A stretch of 64,000 nucleotides of DNA from Streptomyces sp. MUM 2J. Its GTDB lineage: Bacteria > Actinomycetota > Actinomycetes > Streptomycetales > Streptomycetaceae. Below are positions 19,228 through 28,936 of the stretch, piece after piece. The notes under the pieces were generated by a model. It did no database searches. It saw only the letters and a program-made list of their open reading frames with translations, and was not told the DNA's origin. How positions within the stretch are numbered: the stretch's first letter is position 1; the number at the start of each line of letters is the position of its first letter. A program made the translations under genes and the position numbers. Location of the stretch: positions 124,001 to 188,000 of the forward strand of contig NZ_JADWYM010000007.1 of assembly GCF_022414535.1 (NCBI RefSeq), in the 5' to 3' direction.

Positions 19228-20663
19228 CCCGCGAGGACCGTCGTGGCCAGGATCCAGCCCGTGACGACCAGCACGTACGACAGCGTCTGGTACCAGCCGG
19301 CCGGTGCGAAGGCCGCCTCCTGCCCGAAGGAGATCACCGGCAGCAGCAGGTCCAGGGTGTAGAAGACCGGGTCGAAGGGTGGTGCCTCGTCCGCCTTCAA
19401 GGGGTGCGGATGGTGCAGGGCGAAGGCGACGGAGCCGATCGCCAGCAGGGACAGCAGCCAGCCGGCCGCGCGCAGCGGGCGGAAGCCGTAGCCGACGGCG
19501 ACGTCCTGGACGAGGCCCCACAGCCGGCCGTACCAGGGCAGCGTCCTGCGGTGCCGTCGCTGCTTGGCCAGTTGCACGAGCCGCGCCGCGTGGTCGTCGC
19601 CGATGCGGCGGTAGGCGGCTGTGAGCTGCTGATAGGCGTGCGGGACGTAGCCGTTGCGGTCCCGCGTCAGCATGGGCAGGCGCCGCTCGGCCGGTTCGTG
19701 CGGGGTGAGGGAGGTGTAGGTGAGGTCGGCCAGCATCACCTCGCCCGGCATCGACTCCGGCTCGATCACCAGCCGTTCGATCTGGGCGCGGCGCAGGTTG
19801 AGGCTGCCCTCCATGGGCGGGCCCTTGCGCAGCCACAGCTCGCCGATCGTCGAGCTGCTCGCCCGCAGCATGGGACCGCCGGGGTTGGACAGGCGGGCGT
19901 ACGACAGGTCGAGCCGCCCCGGGATCCGGGCGCCGCGCAGCCCCGCCCAGCCGAGCACCTCGGCACCGCGGAGCAGCACATGACCGCCGGCGGAGAGGGT
20001 CTCGGCGTCGAACGCGGCACGGCCGGCGTGGTGGAGCCGGGCCTCGTTGAGGTTGACCGTCCCGGCGATGCCGGCACCGTTGAGCCGTGCCTGCCCCCGG
20101 ACGTGCAGGCCGGGCGCCCAGAGGTCGGCGCCGATCGCGGCCTGGTTGAGCTGGAGCACCGGATCGTCGCCGTCGGGCGCGGACACCTCGGCGCCCTCCA
20201 GGTACAGACTGCCGCTGATCCGGGCCCCGCCGAGCCGTACGGTGCCCGTGCACCGGGTGCGGGTCAGCCGCAGGACGCCGTCGACGTGCACGGCGTGTGC
20301 GACGAGCCCCGGCAGGACGGACTCGCTCAGGTTCAGTTCGCGCAGCCGGGCCGCGTAGCAGCGCGGCGCCTCGGCGAAGTGGCAGTGCCGCAGCCGCACC
20401 GGGTGGTCGATCGCGGCGTACTGGAGGTCGAGCCGGCCGGTGATCCTGGCGCCCGCCACGTTCAGTGCCGGTATCTCGCCGTCCTGCCGCGGGCCGTCGA
20501 GCAGCAGCGCCCGCAGCACGTGGGCGCGCACGGTCCGTTCCGCCCCCCAGCCCGCTCCGTCGGCGGCGCGGTCGTCGGGGGACGGGCGGAAGTCCAGGTG
20601 GACGCCTGTCGCGAAGGCGTCCCGCACCCGCCGCTCGGCCGGGGTCAGATCACCGATCTCCAT
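19200..20663 (-). CDS. Pentapeptide-like repeat membrane protein
   Basis: A 487-residue protein. Residues about 60-330 are a run of imperfect right-handed beta-helix repeats with the rhythm of pentapeptide proteins (LNVAGARITGRLDLQYA, VRLGGARISGSLYLEGA). The last 100 residues contain about three membrane segments (AGWLLSLLAIGSVAFAL, YVLVVTGWILATTVLAGV). Streptomyces homologues are often labelled membrane-associated oxidoreductase, for which I see no support. It lies 106 bp after gnd on the same strand. Its 3' end forms one arm of a 25-bp inverted repeat. Function unknown. Confidence 0.8.
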   Translation of the reverse strand: MEIGDLTPAERRVRDAFATGVHLDFRPSPDDRAADGAGWGAERTVRAHVLRALLLDGPRQDGEIPALNVAGARITGRLDLQYAAIDHPVRLRHCHFAEAPRCYAARLRELNLSESVLPGLVAHAVHVDGVLRLTRTRCTGTVRLGGARISGSLYLEGAEVSAPDGDDPVLQLNQAAIGADLWAPGLHVRGQARLNGAGIAGTVNLNEARLHHAGRAAFDAETLSAGGHVLLRGAEVLGWAGLRGARIPGRLDLSYARLSNPGGPMLRASSSTIGELWLRKGPPMEGSLNLRRAQIERLVIEPESMPGEVMLADLTYTSLTPHEPAERRLPMLTRDRNGYVPHAYQQLTAAYRRIGDDHAARLVQLAKQRRHRRTLPWYGRLWGLVQDVAVGYGFRPLRAAGWLLSLLAIGSVAFALHHPHPLKADEAPPFDPVFYTLDLLLPVISFGQEAAFAPAGWYQTLSYVLVVTGWILATTVLAGVTRSVSRQ

Positions 20664-20769
20664 CGTCGGGACTCTGACCCGGCCGGACGCTCATGTCAAC
20701 GGGCTTTTGCTGGACGGGTGTTGATGTGGGACCGGGGTGCCGGGCCAAGGACCCGCCACTGCTCCGGGA

Positions 20770-21648
20770 CTACTTCGTCGACTCCACGGCGTGGCCGCCG
20801 AACTGGTTGCGCAGCGCGGCGATCATCTTCATCTGCGGTGAGTCGTCCTGGCGGGAGGCGAAGCGGGCGAAGAGGGAGGCGGTGATGGCCGGGAGCGGGA
20901 CGGCGTTGTGGACGGCCGCCTCGACCGTCCAGCGGCCCTCGCCGGAGTCCTCGGCGTAGCCGCGCAGCTTGTCCAGGTGCTCGTCGTCGTCGAGGGCCCC
21001 GACCGCGAGGTCGAGCAGCCAGGAGCGGATGACGGTGCCCTCCTGCCAGGACCGGAAGACCTCCCGGACGTTCTCCACGGACGGGACCTTCTCCAGCAGC
21101 TCCCAGCCCTCGGCGTAGGCCTGCATCATGGCGTACTCGATGCCGTTGTGGACCATCTTGGAGAAGTGGCCCGCACCGACCTTGCCGGCGTGGACGAACC
21201 CGTAGGGGCCTTCCGGCTTGAGCGCCTCGAAGACCGGGTGGAGCCTCTCCACGTTCTCCCGGTCGCCGCCGACCATCAGGGCGTAGCCGTTCTCCAGGCC
21301 CCACACACCTCCGGAGACACCGGCGTCGACGAAGCCGATGCCCCTGATGCCGAGTTCCACGGCGTGCTTCTCGTCGTCCGTCCAGCGGGAGTTGCCGCCG
21401 TCCACCACGAGGTCGCCGGGGGAGAGGAGGTCCCTCAGCTCGTCGATGACGGACTGCGTGGCGGCGCCGGCCGGGACCATCACCCAGATCGCGCGCGGCG
21501 CCTGGAGCTGCTGGACCAGTTCGGCGAGGCTCGCGACGTCGGAGACGCCGGGGTCGCGGTCGTAGCCGACGACGGTGTGGCCGGCGCGGCGGATCCGCTC
21601 GCGCATGTTGCCGCCCATCCTGCCGAGACCGATGAGACCGAGCTGCAT
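20770..21648 (-). CDS. gnd: 6-phosphogluconate dehydrogenase, short form
   Basis: A 292-residue enzyme oxidising and decarboxylating 6-phosphogluconate to ribulose 5-phosphate. It has the N-terminal dinucleotide site GLIGLGRMGGNM, VDGGNSRWTDDE, the substrate segment DAGVSGGVWGLENGYALMVGG split over residues 115-135, and the catalytic Lys in AGHFSKMVHNGIEY. The length is that of the short, often NAD-dependent type (GndA), not the 470-residue form. It is the last pentose-phosphate gene of the operon, 2 nt after pgi. Confidence 0.95.
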   Translation of the reverse strand: MQLGLIGLGRMGGNMRERIRRAGHTVVGYDRDPGVSDVASLAELVQQLQAPRAIWVMVPAGAATQSVIDELRDLLSPGDLVVDGGNSRWTDDEKHAVELGIRGIGFVDAGVSGGVWGLENGYALMVGGDRENVERLHPVFEALKPEGPYGFVHAGKVGAGHFSKMVHNGIEYAMMQAYAEGWELLEKVPSVENVREVFRSWQEGTVIRSWLLDLAVGALDDDEHLDKLRGYAEDSGEGRWTVEAAVHNAVPLPAITASLFARFASRQDDSPQMKMIAALRNQFGGHAVESTK

Positions 21649-21650
21649 GG

Positions 21651-23333
21651 CTACTTCACTTCCTTGAGGTCGCGGTAGGCCGCGACGAGGGCGGCGGTGG
21701 ACGGGTCGAGGCCGGGGACGTCGGCGCCCTCGGTGAGGGCGGGCTCCACCCGCTTGGCGAGGACCTTGCCGAGCTCCACGCCCCACTGGTCGAAGGAGTC
21801 GATGTTCCAGACCGCGCCCTGCACGAACACCTTGTGTTCGTAGAGGGCGACCAGCTGGCCGAGTACCGACGGGGTCAGCTCGCGCGCGAGGACGGTGGTG
21901 GTGGGGTGGTTGCCCTTGAAGGTGCGGTGCGGGACCTGCTCCTCGGGCACGCCCTCGGCGCGCACCTCCTGTGCGGTCTTGCCGAAGGCGAGCGCCTGGC
22001 CCTGGGCGAAGAGGTTGGCCATCAGCAGGTCGTGCTGGGCCCTGAGGCGGTCGCCCAGCTCGGCGACCGGGCGGGCGAAGCCGATCAGGTCGGCGGGGAT
22101 GAGCTTGGTGCCCTGGTGGATGAGCTGGTAGTAGGCGTGCTGCCCGTTGGTGCCGGGCGTGCCCCACACCACCGGTCCGGTCTGCCACTCCACCGGCTCG
22201 CCGTCGCGCTGCACCGACTTGCCGTTGGACTCCATGTCCAGCTGCTGGAGGTAGGCGGTGAACTTCGACAGGTAGTGGCTGTAGGGGAGGACGGCGTGCG
22301 ACTGGGCGTCGAAGAAGTTGTCGTACCAGACGCCCAGCAGGCCCATCAGGAGGGGAGCGTTGGCCTCGGCGGGAGCGGTCCTGAAGTGCTCGTCGACGGT
22401 GTGGAAGCCGTCGAGCATCTCCCGGAACGCGTCGGGGCCGATGGCGATCATCAGCGACAGGCCGATCGCGGAGTCGTAGGAGTACCGGCCGCCGACCCAG
22501 TCCCAGAACTCGAACATGTTGTCGACGTCGATGCCGAACGCGGTGACCTTCTCCGTGTTCGTCGACAGTGCCACGAAATGCCTGGCCACCGCCTTCTCCA
22601 CGGCGCCGCCGGCGTCGCCCGTCCCCGAGGCGTCCCCGTCGCCGAGTCCCTCCAGCAGCCAGGCCCGTGCCGAGGTGGCATTGGTGATCGTCTCGATCGT
22701 CGTGAAGGTCTTGGACGCGACGATGAACAGCGTCTCGGCCGGGTCCAGGTCGTGCACCGCCTCGTGCAGGTCGGCGCCGTCCACGTTGGAGACGAAACGC
22801 ACCGTCAGGTCCCGGTCGGTGAAGGCGCGCAGCGCCTCGTAGGCCATCGCGGGGCCGAGGTCGGAGCCGCCGATGCCGATGTTGACGACGTTCCTGATGC
22901 GCCTGCCGGTGTGGCCGGTCCACTCCCCGGAGCGGACCCGCCGGGCGAAGGCGCTCATGCGGTCCAGCACGGCGTGCACATGGGGTACCACGTTCTCGCC
23001 GTCGACCTCGACCACCGCGTCGCGGGGGGCGCGCAGCGCGGTGTGCAGCACGGCCCGCCCCTCGGTGACGTTGATCTTCTCGCCGCGGAACATGGCGTCG
23101 CGCAGGGCGAACACGTCGGTCGCGGCGGCCAGTTCCTGGAGCAGGGCGAGTGTCTCGTCGGTGACGAGGTGCTTGGAGTAGTCGATGCGCAGGTCACCGA
23201 CGGTGACGACGTACCGCTCGGCGCGGCCGGGGTCCGCGGCGAACAGCCCGCGCAGGTGGGCGTGCCACTCGGCGCGGTGGTCCTCCAGGGCCGTCCACTC
23301 GGGACGCCGCGTCAGCTGGGGGGTCTCGGTCAT
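21651..23333 (-). CDS. pgi: Glucose-6-phosphate isomerase
   Basis: A 560-residue enzyme interconverting glucose 6-phosphate and fructose 6-phosphate. Family marks are [17 protein letters not shown], the active-site segment [32 protein letters not shown] and the C-terminal lysine region near [13 protein letters not shown]. The length is normal. It starts 1 nt after opcA and is followed 2 nt later by gnd. In this operon it recycles fructose 6-phosphate to feed zwf. Confidence 0.97.
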   Translation of the reverse strand: MTETPQLTRRPEWTALEDHRAEWHAHLRGLFAADPGRAERYVVTVGDLRIDYSKHLVTDETLALLQELAAATDVFALRDAMFRGEKINVTEGRAVLHTALRAPRDAVVEVDGENVVPHVHAVLDRMSAFARRVRSGEWTGHTGRRIRNVVNIGIGGSDLGPAMAYEALRAFTDRDLTVRFVSNVDGADLHEAVHDLDPAETLFIVASKTFTTIETITNATSARAWLLEGLGDGDASGTGDAGGAVEKAVARHFVALSTNTEKVTAFGIDVDNMFEFWDWVGGRYSYDSAIGLSLMIAIGPDAFREMLDGFHTVDEHFRTAPAEANAPLLMGLLGVWYDNFFDAQSHAVLPYSHYLSKFTAYLQQLDMESNGKSVQRDGEPVEWQTGPVVWGTPGTNGQHAYYQLIHQGTKLIPADLIGFARPVAELGDRLRAQHDLLMANLFAQGQALAFGKTAQEVRAEGVPEEQVPHRTFKGNHPTTTVLARELTPSVLGQLVALYEHKVFVQGAVWNIDSFDQWGVELGKVLAKRVEPALTEGADVPGLDPSTAALVAAYRDLKEVK

Positions 23334-23334
23334 G

Positions 23335-24261
23335 TCAGACGTTCTCCTTGGTGCCCTTGCCGCGCAGTGCGACGGCGTACATCTCGTCGGCGTCGAGCCG
23401 ACGCAGTTCCTCGGCGATGAGTTCGGAGGTGGCGCGGACCTTCAGCGCCAGCGAACGCGGGGGCTGCCCGGGAAGGCTCAGGGTGGCCAGCGGGCCCTCG
23501 GGACGGTCGATGACGATCTCGCCGTCCCCGGTGCCCAGCCGCACGGCGGTGACGACCGGACCGGCGGTGACCACCCGGTCCACGGTCACCTCCAGCCGGG
23601 CCCCCAGCCAGCGGGCCAGCAACTCGGCGGCCGGGTTGTCCGCCTCCGCCTCGACCGCGGCCCAGGTCACCCTGGTGCGGGCCTGGTCCAGGGCGGCGGC
23701 CAGCATCGAACGCCACGGCGTCAGCCGCGTCCAGGCCAGGTCGGTGTCGCCCGGCGCGTAGGAGCGGACCCGCATCTCCAGGACCTCCAGCGGGTTCTCC
23801 ACGGCGTACAGGTCGGTGATGCGCCGCTGGGCCAGCGCCCCGAGCGGGTCCTTCGCCGGGTTCTGCGGGGCGTCCACCGGCCACCACACCACCACCGGGG
23901 CGTCCGGCAGCAGCAGCGGCAGGACGACGGAGTCGGCGTGCTCGGACACCTCGCCGTACAGCCGCAGCACGACCGTCTCGCCGGTGCCCGCGTCCGCGCC
24001 CACCCGCACCTCGGCGTCCAGCTTGGACCGGGTGCGGTCGCGGGGGGTGCGGGCCTGCCGCCTGATGACGACGAGCGTGCGCGAGGGGTGCTCGTGCGAC
24101 GCCTCCTCGGACGCCCTGATCGCGTCGTAGGCGTTCTCCTCGTCCGTGACGATCACCATCGTCAGGACCATGCCCACGGCCGGGGTGCCGAGCGCGCGCC
24201 GCCCCTGCACCAGCGCCTTGTTGATCTTGCTTGCCGTGGTGTCGGTCAGGTCGATCCTCAT
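23335..24261 (-). CDS. opcA: Glucose-6-phosphate dehydrogenase assembly protein OpcA
   Basis: A 308-residue soluble protein. The conserved blocks [28 protein letters not shown] and [19 protein letters not shown] identify OpcA, which in cyanobacteria and actinomycetes activates or assembles glucose-6-phosphate dehydrogenase. Always next to zwf in Streptomyces; here its ATG overlaps the zwf stop (ATGA). Confidence 0.95.
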   Translation of the reverse strand: MRIDLTDTTASKINKALVQGRRALGTPAVGMVLTMVIVTDEENAYDAIRASEEASHEHPSRTLVVIRRQARTPRDRTRSKLDAEVRVGADAGTGETVVLRLYGEVSEHADSVVLPLLLPDAPVVVWWPVDAPQNPAKDPLGALAQRRITDLYAVENPLEVLEMRVRSYAPGDTDLAWTRLTPWRSMLAAALDQARTRVTWAAVEAEADNPAAELLARWLGARLEVTVDRVVTAGPVVTAVRLGTGDGEIVIDRPEGPLATLSLPGQPPRSLALKVRATSELIAEELRRLDADEMYAVALRGKGTKENV

Positions 24262-25820
24262 GGCCTGCGCCAGCTCCGTCCGTCTCGTGCGAGCATCTCG
24301 TCCGCTTCCTTCGGTCCCCAGCTGCCCGACGGGTACGCCGGGGGCCTGCCGTGCGCCGCCCAGTACCCCTCGATCGGGTCGAGGATCTTCCAGGACTCTT
24401 CCACTTCCTGGTGACGGGGGAACAGGTTGGCGTCGCCGAGGAGCACGTCCAGGATGAGGCGCTCGTACGCCTCCGGGCTGGACTCGGTGAACGACTCGCC
24501 GTAGGCGAAGTCCATCGACACGTCCCGGATCTCCATCGAGGTGCCGGGCACCTTGGAGCCGAACCGGACCGTGACGCCCTCGTCGGGCTGGACGCGGATG
24601 ACGATCGCGTTCTGGCCCAGCTCCTCCGTCGCCGTGGTGTCGAAGGGGGAGTGCGGCGCCCGCTGGAAGACCACCGCGATCTCGGTGACCCGGCGGCCGA
24701 GCCGCTTGCCGGTGCGCAGGTAGAACGGGACGCCCGCCCAGCGGCGGTTGTCGATGCCGAGCTTGATCGCGGCGTAGGTGTCGGTGGCGGAGCCCGGGTC
24801 GGTGCCGTCCTCCCCCAGGTAGCCGCGTACCCTGACACCGCCCTGCCAGGCGGGCCCGTACTGACCGCGCACGGTGTGCCGGCCGAGGTCCTCCGGCAGC
24901 TTCACCGACTTCAGCACCTTCAGCTTCTCGGTGAGCAGCGACTCCGCGTCGAAGGAGGAGGGCTCCTCCATCGCGGTCAGCGCCATCAGCTGCAACAGGT
25001 GGTTCTGGATGACGTCACGGGCCGAGCCGATGCCGTCGTAGTAGCCGGCCCGGCCGCCGATGCCGATGTCCTCGGCCATGGTGATCTGCACATGGTCCAC
25101 GTACGACCGGTTCCAGATCGGCTCGAACATCTGGTTGGCGAACCGCAGTGCCAGGATGTTCTGGACGGTCTCCTTGCCGAGGTAGTGGTCGATGCGGAAC
25201 ACCTGGTCGGGGGCGAACACCTCGTGGACGATCCCGTTCAGCTCGCGGGCGCTGGCCAGGTCGCGGCCGAACGGCTTCTCGATCACCGCGCGCCGCCAGG
25301 AGCCGGCCGGCGCATCCGCCAGGCCGTGCTTCTTCAGCTGCTGGACCACGTTCGGGAAGAACCTCGGCGGCACGGACAGGTAGAAGGCGTAGTTGCCGCT
25401 GGTGCCCCGGGCCCGGTCCAGGTCCTCGACGGTGTCGCGCAGCTGCGCGAACGCGGTGTCGTCGTCGAAGTCGCCGGGGATGAACCGCATCCCCTCCGAC
25501 AACTGCTGCCACACCTCCTCGCGGAACGGGGTGCGCGCGTGCTCCTTGACGGCGTCGTGCACGACCTGGGCGAAGTCCTGGTCCTCCCAGTCGCGCCGGG
25601 CGAAGCCGACCAGGGAGAAGCCCGGCGGCAGCAGACCCCGGTTGGCGAGGTCGTACACGGCCGGCATCAGCTTCTTGCGGGACAGATCACCGGTCACGCC
25701 GAAGACGACCAGACCCGAGGGGCCGGCGACGCGCGGCAGCCGGCGGTCGCGCGGATCGCGCAGCGGGTTCCTCCAGCCGTCGGCCGGAGTCGTCGGCTCC
25801 GTCAGCGGGGCCGCGGTCAT
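24258..25820 (-). CDS. zwf: Glucose-6-phosphate 1-dehydrogenase
   Basis: A 520-residue enzyme making 6-phosphogluconolactone and NADPH. The N-terminal nucleotide site is VFGVTGDLSRKKLMPA, the active-site motif is FRIDHYLGKE, and EKPFGRDLASA lies before it. The ATG at 25820 overlaps the stop of the transaldolase remnant, so translation of zwf is probably coupled to it. It commits glucose to the pentose phosphate pathway, a main source of NADPH in Streptomyces. Confidence 0.97.
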   Translation of the reverse strand: MTAAPLTEPTTPADGWRNPLRDPRDRRLPRVAGPSGLVVFGVTGDLSRKKLMPAVYDLANRGLLPPGFSLVGFARRDWEDQDFAQVVHDAVKEHARTPFREEVWQQLSEGMRFIPGDFDDDTAFAQLRDTVEDLDRARGTSGNYAFYLSVPPRFFPNVVQQLKKHGLADAPAGSWRRAVIEKPFGRDLASARELNGIVHEVFAPDQVFRIDHYLGKETVQNILALRFANQMFEPIWNRSYVDHVQITMAEDIGIGGRAGYYDGIGSARDVIQNHLLQLMALTAMEEPSSFDAESLLTEKLKVLKSVKLPEDLGRHTVRGQYGPAWQGGVRVRGYLGEDGTDPGSATDTYAAIKLGIDNRRWAGVPFYLRTGKRLGRRVTEIAVVFQRAPHSPFDTTATEELGQNAIVIRVQPDEGVTVRFGSKVPGTSMEIRDVSMDFAYGESFTESSPEAYERLILDVLLGDANLFPRHQEVEESWKILDPIEGYWAAHGRPPAYPSGSWGPKEADEMLARDGRSWRRP

Positions 25821-26218
25821 TCCGCGTCCACCCCCTCGTCGTCCCGTGCCTTCGCCGCGGCGTCCAGCAGCTCCGGCCAGGCCGCCTCGGACTTCCGTAC
25901 GCCCTCCTCCTCCAGTTGCCGCACGACCTCGTCGTGGGGGAGCCCGAGCCGCTCCACGGCCGCCAGGTCGGCGAACCACGCCGGGTGGCCTCCCCCGCGC
26001 TCCGCCCCGCCGGCCGAGCGGGACCCCCACACCGTGGAGCCGATGGCGGCCCGGAAGACGGACGGGCCGGCGGTGACGTCGACGACGCTCCCGGTTCCGA
26101 CGGGTCCGGCGAGATCGCCGGAGGAGATCCGCTCACGTGACAGGTCGTCCGGCCAGATCGACACGCCCTCGTCCCGGAGGCGTTCGGAGGCCCCCGCGGT
26201 GGCGGTTGCTTCGGTCAC
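25817..26218 (-). pseudogene. tal: Internally deleted transaldolase, frame kept open
   Basis: About 133 residues from a GTG at 26218 (ATG at 26227 or 26255 possible). The first half matches the start of Streptomyces transaldolases (RLRDEGVSIWPDDLSRERI, then SSGDLAG and VVDVTAGPSVFRAAI). The second half matches the end (LGLPHDEVVRQLEEEGV). The roughly 230 residues between, including the Schiff-base Lys and most of the barrel, are gone. The known Asp-Asp-Leu-Ser is kept, but TTNPT has become TAGPS. It cannot be an active transaldolase, yet remains open and coupled to zwf by an ATGA overlap. It may survive as a translated leader. Confidence 0.8.
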
Positions 26219-26255
26219 AATGATCATCTTCTTTCTGGCGATCGGATCAACCATG

Positions 26256-26641
26256 CGCGGCAGCCGGTGACTCCCGGGCTGCGGTGGCGACGTTCCCGGG
26301 GGCTCGGCCCGCGGCCGGGCGTTTCGCATCACCTTCTGAAGGGGCGCATCCACGGGCGGGGCCGGACGCGGCGCCGCATCCGGATGCCCGTTCCCGGTCC
26401 ACTGACCCCCACCGGCCGCCGGGGCGTCCGTGGGACGGGCGGCACACCGGTCGCGTGCGGCGCACGCCACACCTGCCGCGGGGCTGCGTGCTCATCTTCA
26501 AGAAGTCCTCGGTGGAAGCGATCTCGCTGGTCTGACGCGTTCAAACTTAAAAGTCTGACTTTTTTGCCGGAAGGTCGGGGTGTGCCAGTCTGTGGTGAAA
26601 GTGGGACACCGAGAGCGGGAGCCGGGCGGTACGAGAAGGAC
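26256..26641. promoter_or_regulatory. Divergent control region, AraC gene / zwf operon
   Basis: About 390 bp without a supported gene. It contains an A/T-rich island (26540-26566), unusual here, centred on the 15-bp palindrome AAAAGTCTGACTTTT (26549-26563). This is a good candidate operator for the AraC protein or promoter core. GAGAAGGA before 26642 is the AraC ribosome site. Confidence 0.5.
26549..26563. promoter_or_regulatory. Palindromic operator candidate
   Basis: AAAAGTC-T-GACTTTT, perfect 7-bp half sites in an otherwise GC-rich intergenic region, about 80 bp upstream of the AraC-family start. Confidence 0.45.
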
Positions 26642-27550
26642 ATGGCGGACAGATCCATTGCTGCGGGAGCCGGCGGCGAGGGGGCGATCAGAACACTCCC
26701 CTTCCCGGTCGACCCGAACGTCGGCGGTGCCGGCCTGCACATCGGCCCGATGGGCGCCGGCCGCACCTGGCCCGCGGACGCCGCCCTGCAGCGCGTGCAC
26801 CGCATCGACTTCCACGTCGTGCTCTTCTTCGACGCCGGACCCGTGCGCCACATGGTCGACTTCGCCGAGTACGAGGCGGCAGCGGGTGACGTGCTGTGGA
26901 TCCGTCCGGGCCAGGTCCACCGCTTCTCCGGGCGCAGCGCGTACCGCGGAACCGTCCTGACCATGCAGCCCGGCTTCCTGCCCCGCGCCACCGTGGAGGC
27001 CACCGGCCTGTACCGCTACGACCTGCCCCCGCTGCTGCGGCCCGATCCGGTCCGGCTCGTGGCACTCCGGGCGGCCCTGACCCGGTTGCGGGGCGAGTAC
27101 GAGGACGCCGCCACCACCGCCACCCTGCCGCCGGCCCTGTACACGGCCGTCCTGCGGCACGCGCTGACGGCGTTCCTGCTGCGCCTGGCGCACCTCGCCG
27201 CAACCTCGGGGGAGGCGGACCGGCACCAGGCCGACACCGCCTTCACCCTCTTCCGGGACGCCGTGGAGCAGGACTTCGCCACCAACCACACCGTCAGCGC
27301 CTACGCCGACGCCCTCGGCTACTCCCGCCGTACCCTGGTCCGCGCGGTCCGCGCCGCCACCGGCCAGACCCCCAAGGGCTTCATCGACCGGCGTGTCGTC
27401 CTGGAGGCCAAGCGCCTCCTCGCCCACACCGACCTGCCGATCGGCCGTGTCGGAGCCGCCGTCGGCTTCCCCGACGCGGCGAACTTCTCCAAGTTCTTCC
27501 ACCAGCGCACCGACCTGACGCCGGCGCGGTTCCGGGCGGAACTGCGGTAG
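26642..27550 (+). CDS. AraC-family transcriptional regulator
   Basis: A 302-residue regulator. The N-terminal cupin (about residues 15-95) senses a ligand: WPADAALQRVHRIDFHVVLF and GDVLWIRPGQVHRFSG are typical. The C-terminal double HTH (about 205-300) includes VSAYADALGYSRRTLVRAV and GAAVGFPDAANFSKFFHQRT. The ATG at 26642 has GAGAAGGA just before it. It is divergent from the tal-zwf operon and convergent with the serine-hydrolase-like gene. Target unknown; it could control the pentose phosphate operon or itself. Confidence 0.93.
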   Translation: MADRSIAAGAGGEGAIRTLPFPVDPNVGGAGLHIGPMGAGRTWPADAALQRVHRIDFHVVLFFDAGPVRHMVDFAEYEAAAGDVLWIRPGQVHRFSGRSAYRGTVLTMQPGFLPRATVEATGLYRYDLPPLLRPDPVRLVALRAALTRLRGEYEDAATTATLPPALYTAVLRHALTAFLLRLAHLAATSGEADRHQADTAFTLFRDAVEQDFATNHTVSAYADALGYSRRTLVRAVRAATGQTPKGFIDRRVVLEAKRLLAHTDLPIGRVGAAVGFPDAANFSKFFHQRTDLTPARFRAELR

Positions 27551-27574
27551 CGCACGGACGGCGGTGCACGGACC

Positions 27575-28780
27575 TCAGCCGAACAGGGGGTGGTCCGGGG
27601 CGAGGAGCGCGGCGATCCGGGAGGCGACCGGCTCCGCGGTGTTGCCCGCGGCGGCGGAGGGCCCGTCGGTCGCCGCGACCGCGATCGCCAGGTCCTCCTC
27701 GGGCAGGTAGGCCATGACGGCTCCGTAGCCGGAGAACCGCGGGTTCTGGAAGATCCATCCGTCGCGGACGACCATGCCGAGGCCGAAGTGGGCCTCCTCC
27801 GTCTGCGCCCGGCACACCGTCGCCGGGCAGGTGGCGGTCGGACCGCCGATGCCGACGGTGCCCGGGTCGCGGAGCGTCCGCAGGGCCTGACGCGAGATCA
27901 GCTCACCCGAGCCGATGGCCCGCGCCGAGCGGACCACGTCGCAGACGGTCGACGTCATCACCGCGCCCGGAGCGATCGTCCAGGAGGGGTTCCAGAACGT
28001 GGACTCCTCGTAGCGGCCGCGCTCGTCGGTGAAGGCGTGCAGCACCGGACCCGGGATGCCGGGCGTGGTACTGCTGCGGGTCCCACGAAGGCCCAGGGGG
28101 GTCAGGACGCGCTCCCGCAGCAGCCGGTCCAGCGGCGTGCCGGTGATCTTCTCCAGGGCGGCGCCGAGGAGCACGAAGTTCGCGTGGGAGTAGTTCCAGT
28201 TGGTGCCCGGCTCGTACCACAGAGGCCTGCTCGTGGAGATGCGGACGAGCTCGCGGGGCGTCCACTGCCGGAAGGGATCGTCCCGCAGGGCCCTGAGGAA
28301 ATCGGCGTCGGGCACGTAGTCGTACAGGCCGGACGTGGAATCGGCGAGCATCCGCAGGGTGATCCGGTCGCCGTGCGGCAGCCGGGGCAGCCAGCGGGCC
28401 ACCGGTGCGTCCAGGTCCACCCGGTGCTCGTCCGCGAGTTGCAGCAGGACCGTGCTCAGATAGCCGATCGCGATCCCGCCGACGCGGAAGTGCATGGCGG
28501 TGGTCGCGGGCACGCCCGTCATCGACTCGCCGGCGGCGGTGGTGACGACCTCACGGCCGTGCACGGTCGCACTGGCCAGAACGGCGTTCAGGCCGAGTTC
28601 CCTGCGGGCCTGCCGCACGACGCGGGTGATCTTCCGGGCCAGGTCGTGCGACGCTGCGGGCGTGGGGCCGCAGGTGTGCGGGGGACGGTGAGGCGCCGGC
28701 GCGGAGACGGCGGGCGCGGTGGGCAGGGTCAGCGCCAGGACGGAGGCGGCACACAGCCAGATTCTGCGGGTACGCGTCAT
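27575..28780 (-). CDS. Secreted serine-hydrolase-fold protein, active site lost
   Basis: A 401-residue beta-lactamase/DD-peptidase-fold protein with a Sec signal (ATG at 28780; RRIWLCAASVLALTLPTAP then VSA). The fold is clear from LADSTSGLYDY, PGTNWNYSHANFVLLG and a C-terminal HFGLG. The catalytic S-x-x-K, expected after FRxG, is G102-I-A-I105, and the Y-x-N motif is Y197-S-H199. Nucleophile and general base are both absent, so it is probably a pseudoenzyme, perhaps a binding protein for peptidoglycan or beta-lactams. Convergent with the AraC gene. Confidence 0.88.
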   Translation of the reverse strand: MTRTRRIWLCAASVLALTLPTAPAVSAPAPHRPPHTCGPTPAASHDLARKITRVVRQARRELGLNAVLASATVHGREVVTTAAGESMTGVPATTAMHFRVGGIAIGYLSTVLLQLADEHRVDLDAPVARWLPRLPHGDRITLRMLADSTSGLYDYVPDADFLRALRDDPFRQWTPRELVRISTSRPLWYEPGTNWNYSHANFVLLGAALEKITGTPLDRLLRERVLTPLGLRGTRSSTTPGIPGPVLHAFTDERGRYEESTFWNPSWTIAPGAVMTSTVCDVVRSARAIGSGELISRQALRTLRDPGTVGIGGPTATCPATVCRAQTEEAHFGLGMVVRDGWIFQNPRFSGYGAVMAYLPEEDLAIAVAATDGPSAAAGNTAEPVASRIAALLAPDHPLFG

Positions 28781-28936
28781 GCGGGCACTGTCGGCCCTCC
28801 CCCCGCCGGCCGGTCCACGCGACACCGTCGGTGGCTCCGTCCGGCCGAAACGTTCAGCCTGAACGGGCGCCCGCACGGCCGGACCGGACCCACGGAGTGC
28901 GGCCCGGCCCGGCCGGGGCCGGGGTTGTGAGGGCGG

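Noticed and set aside
25817..26218. Independent hypothetical gene
   Set aside because: Both ends match transaldolase ends in order, and position before zwf is the usual one for tal.
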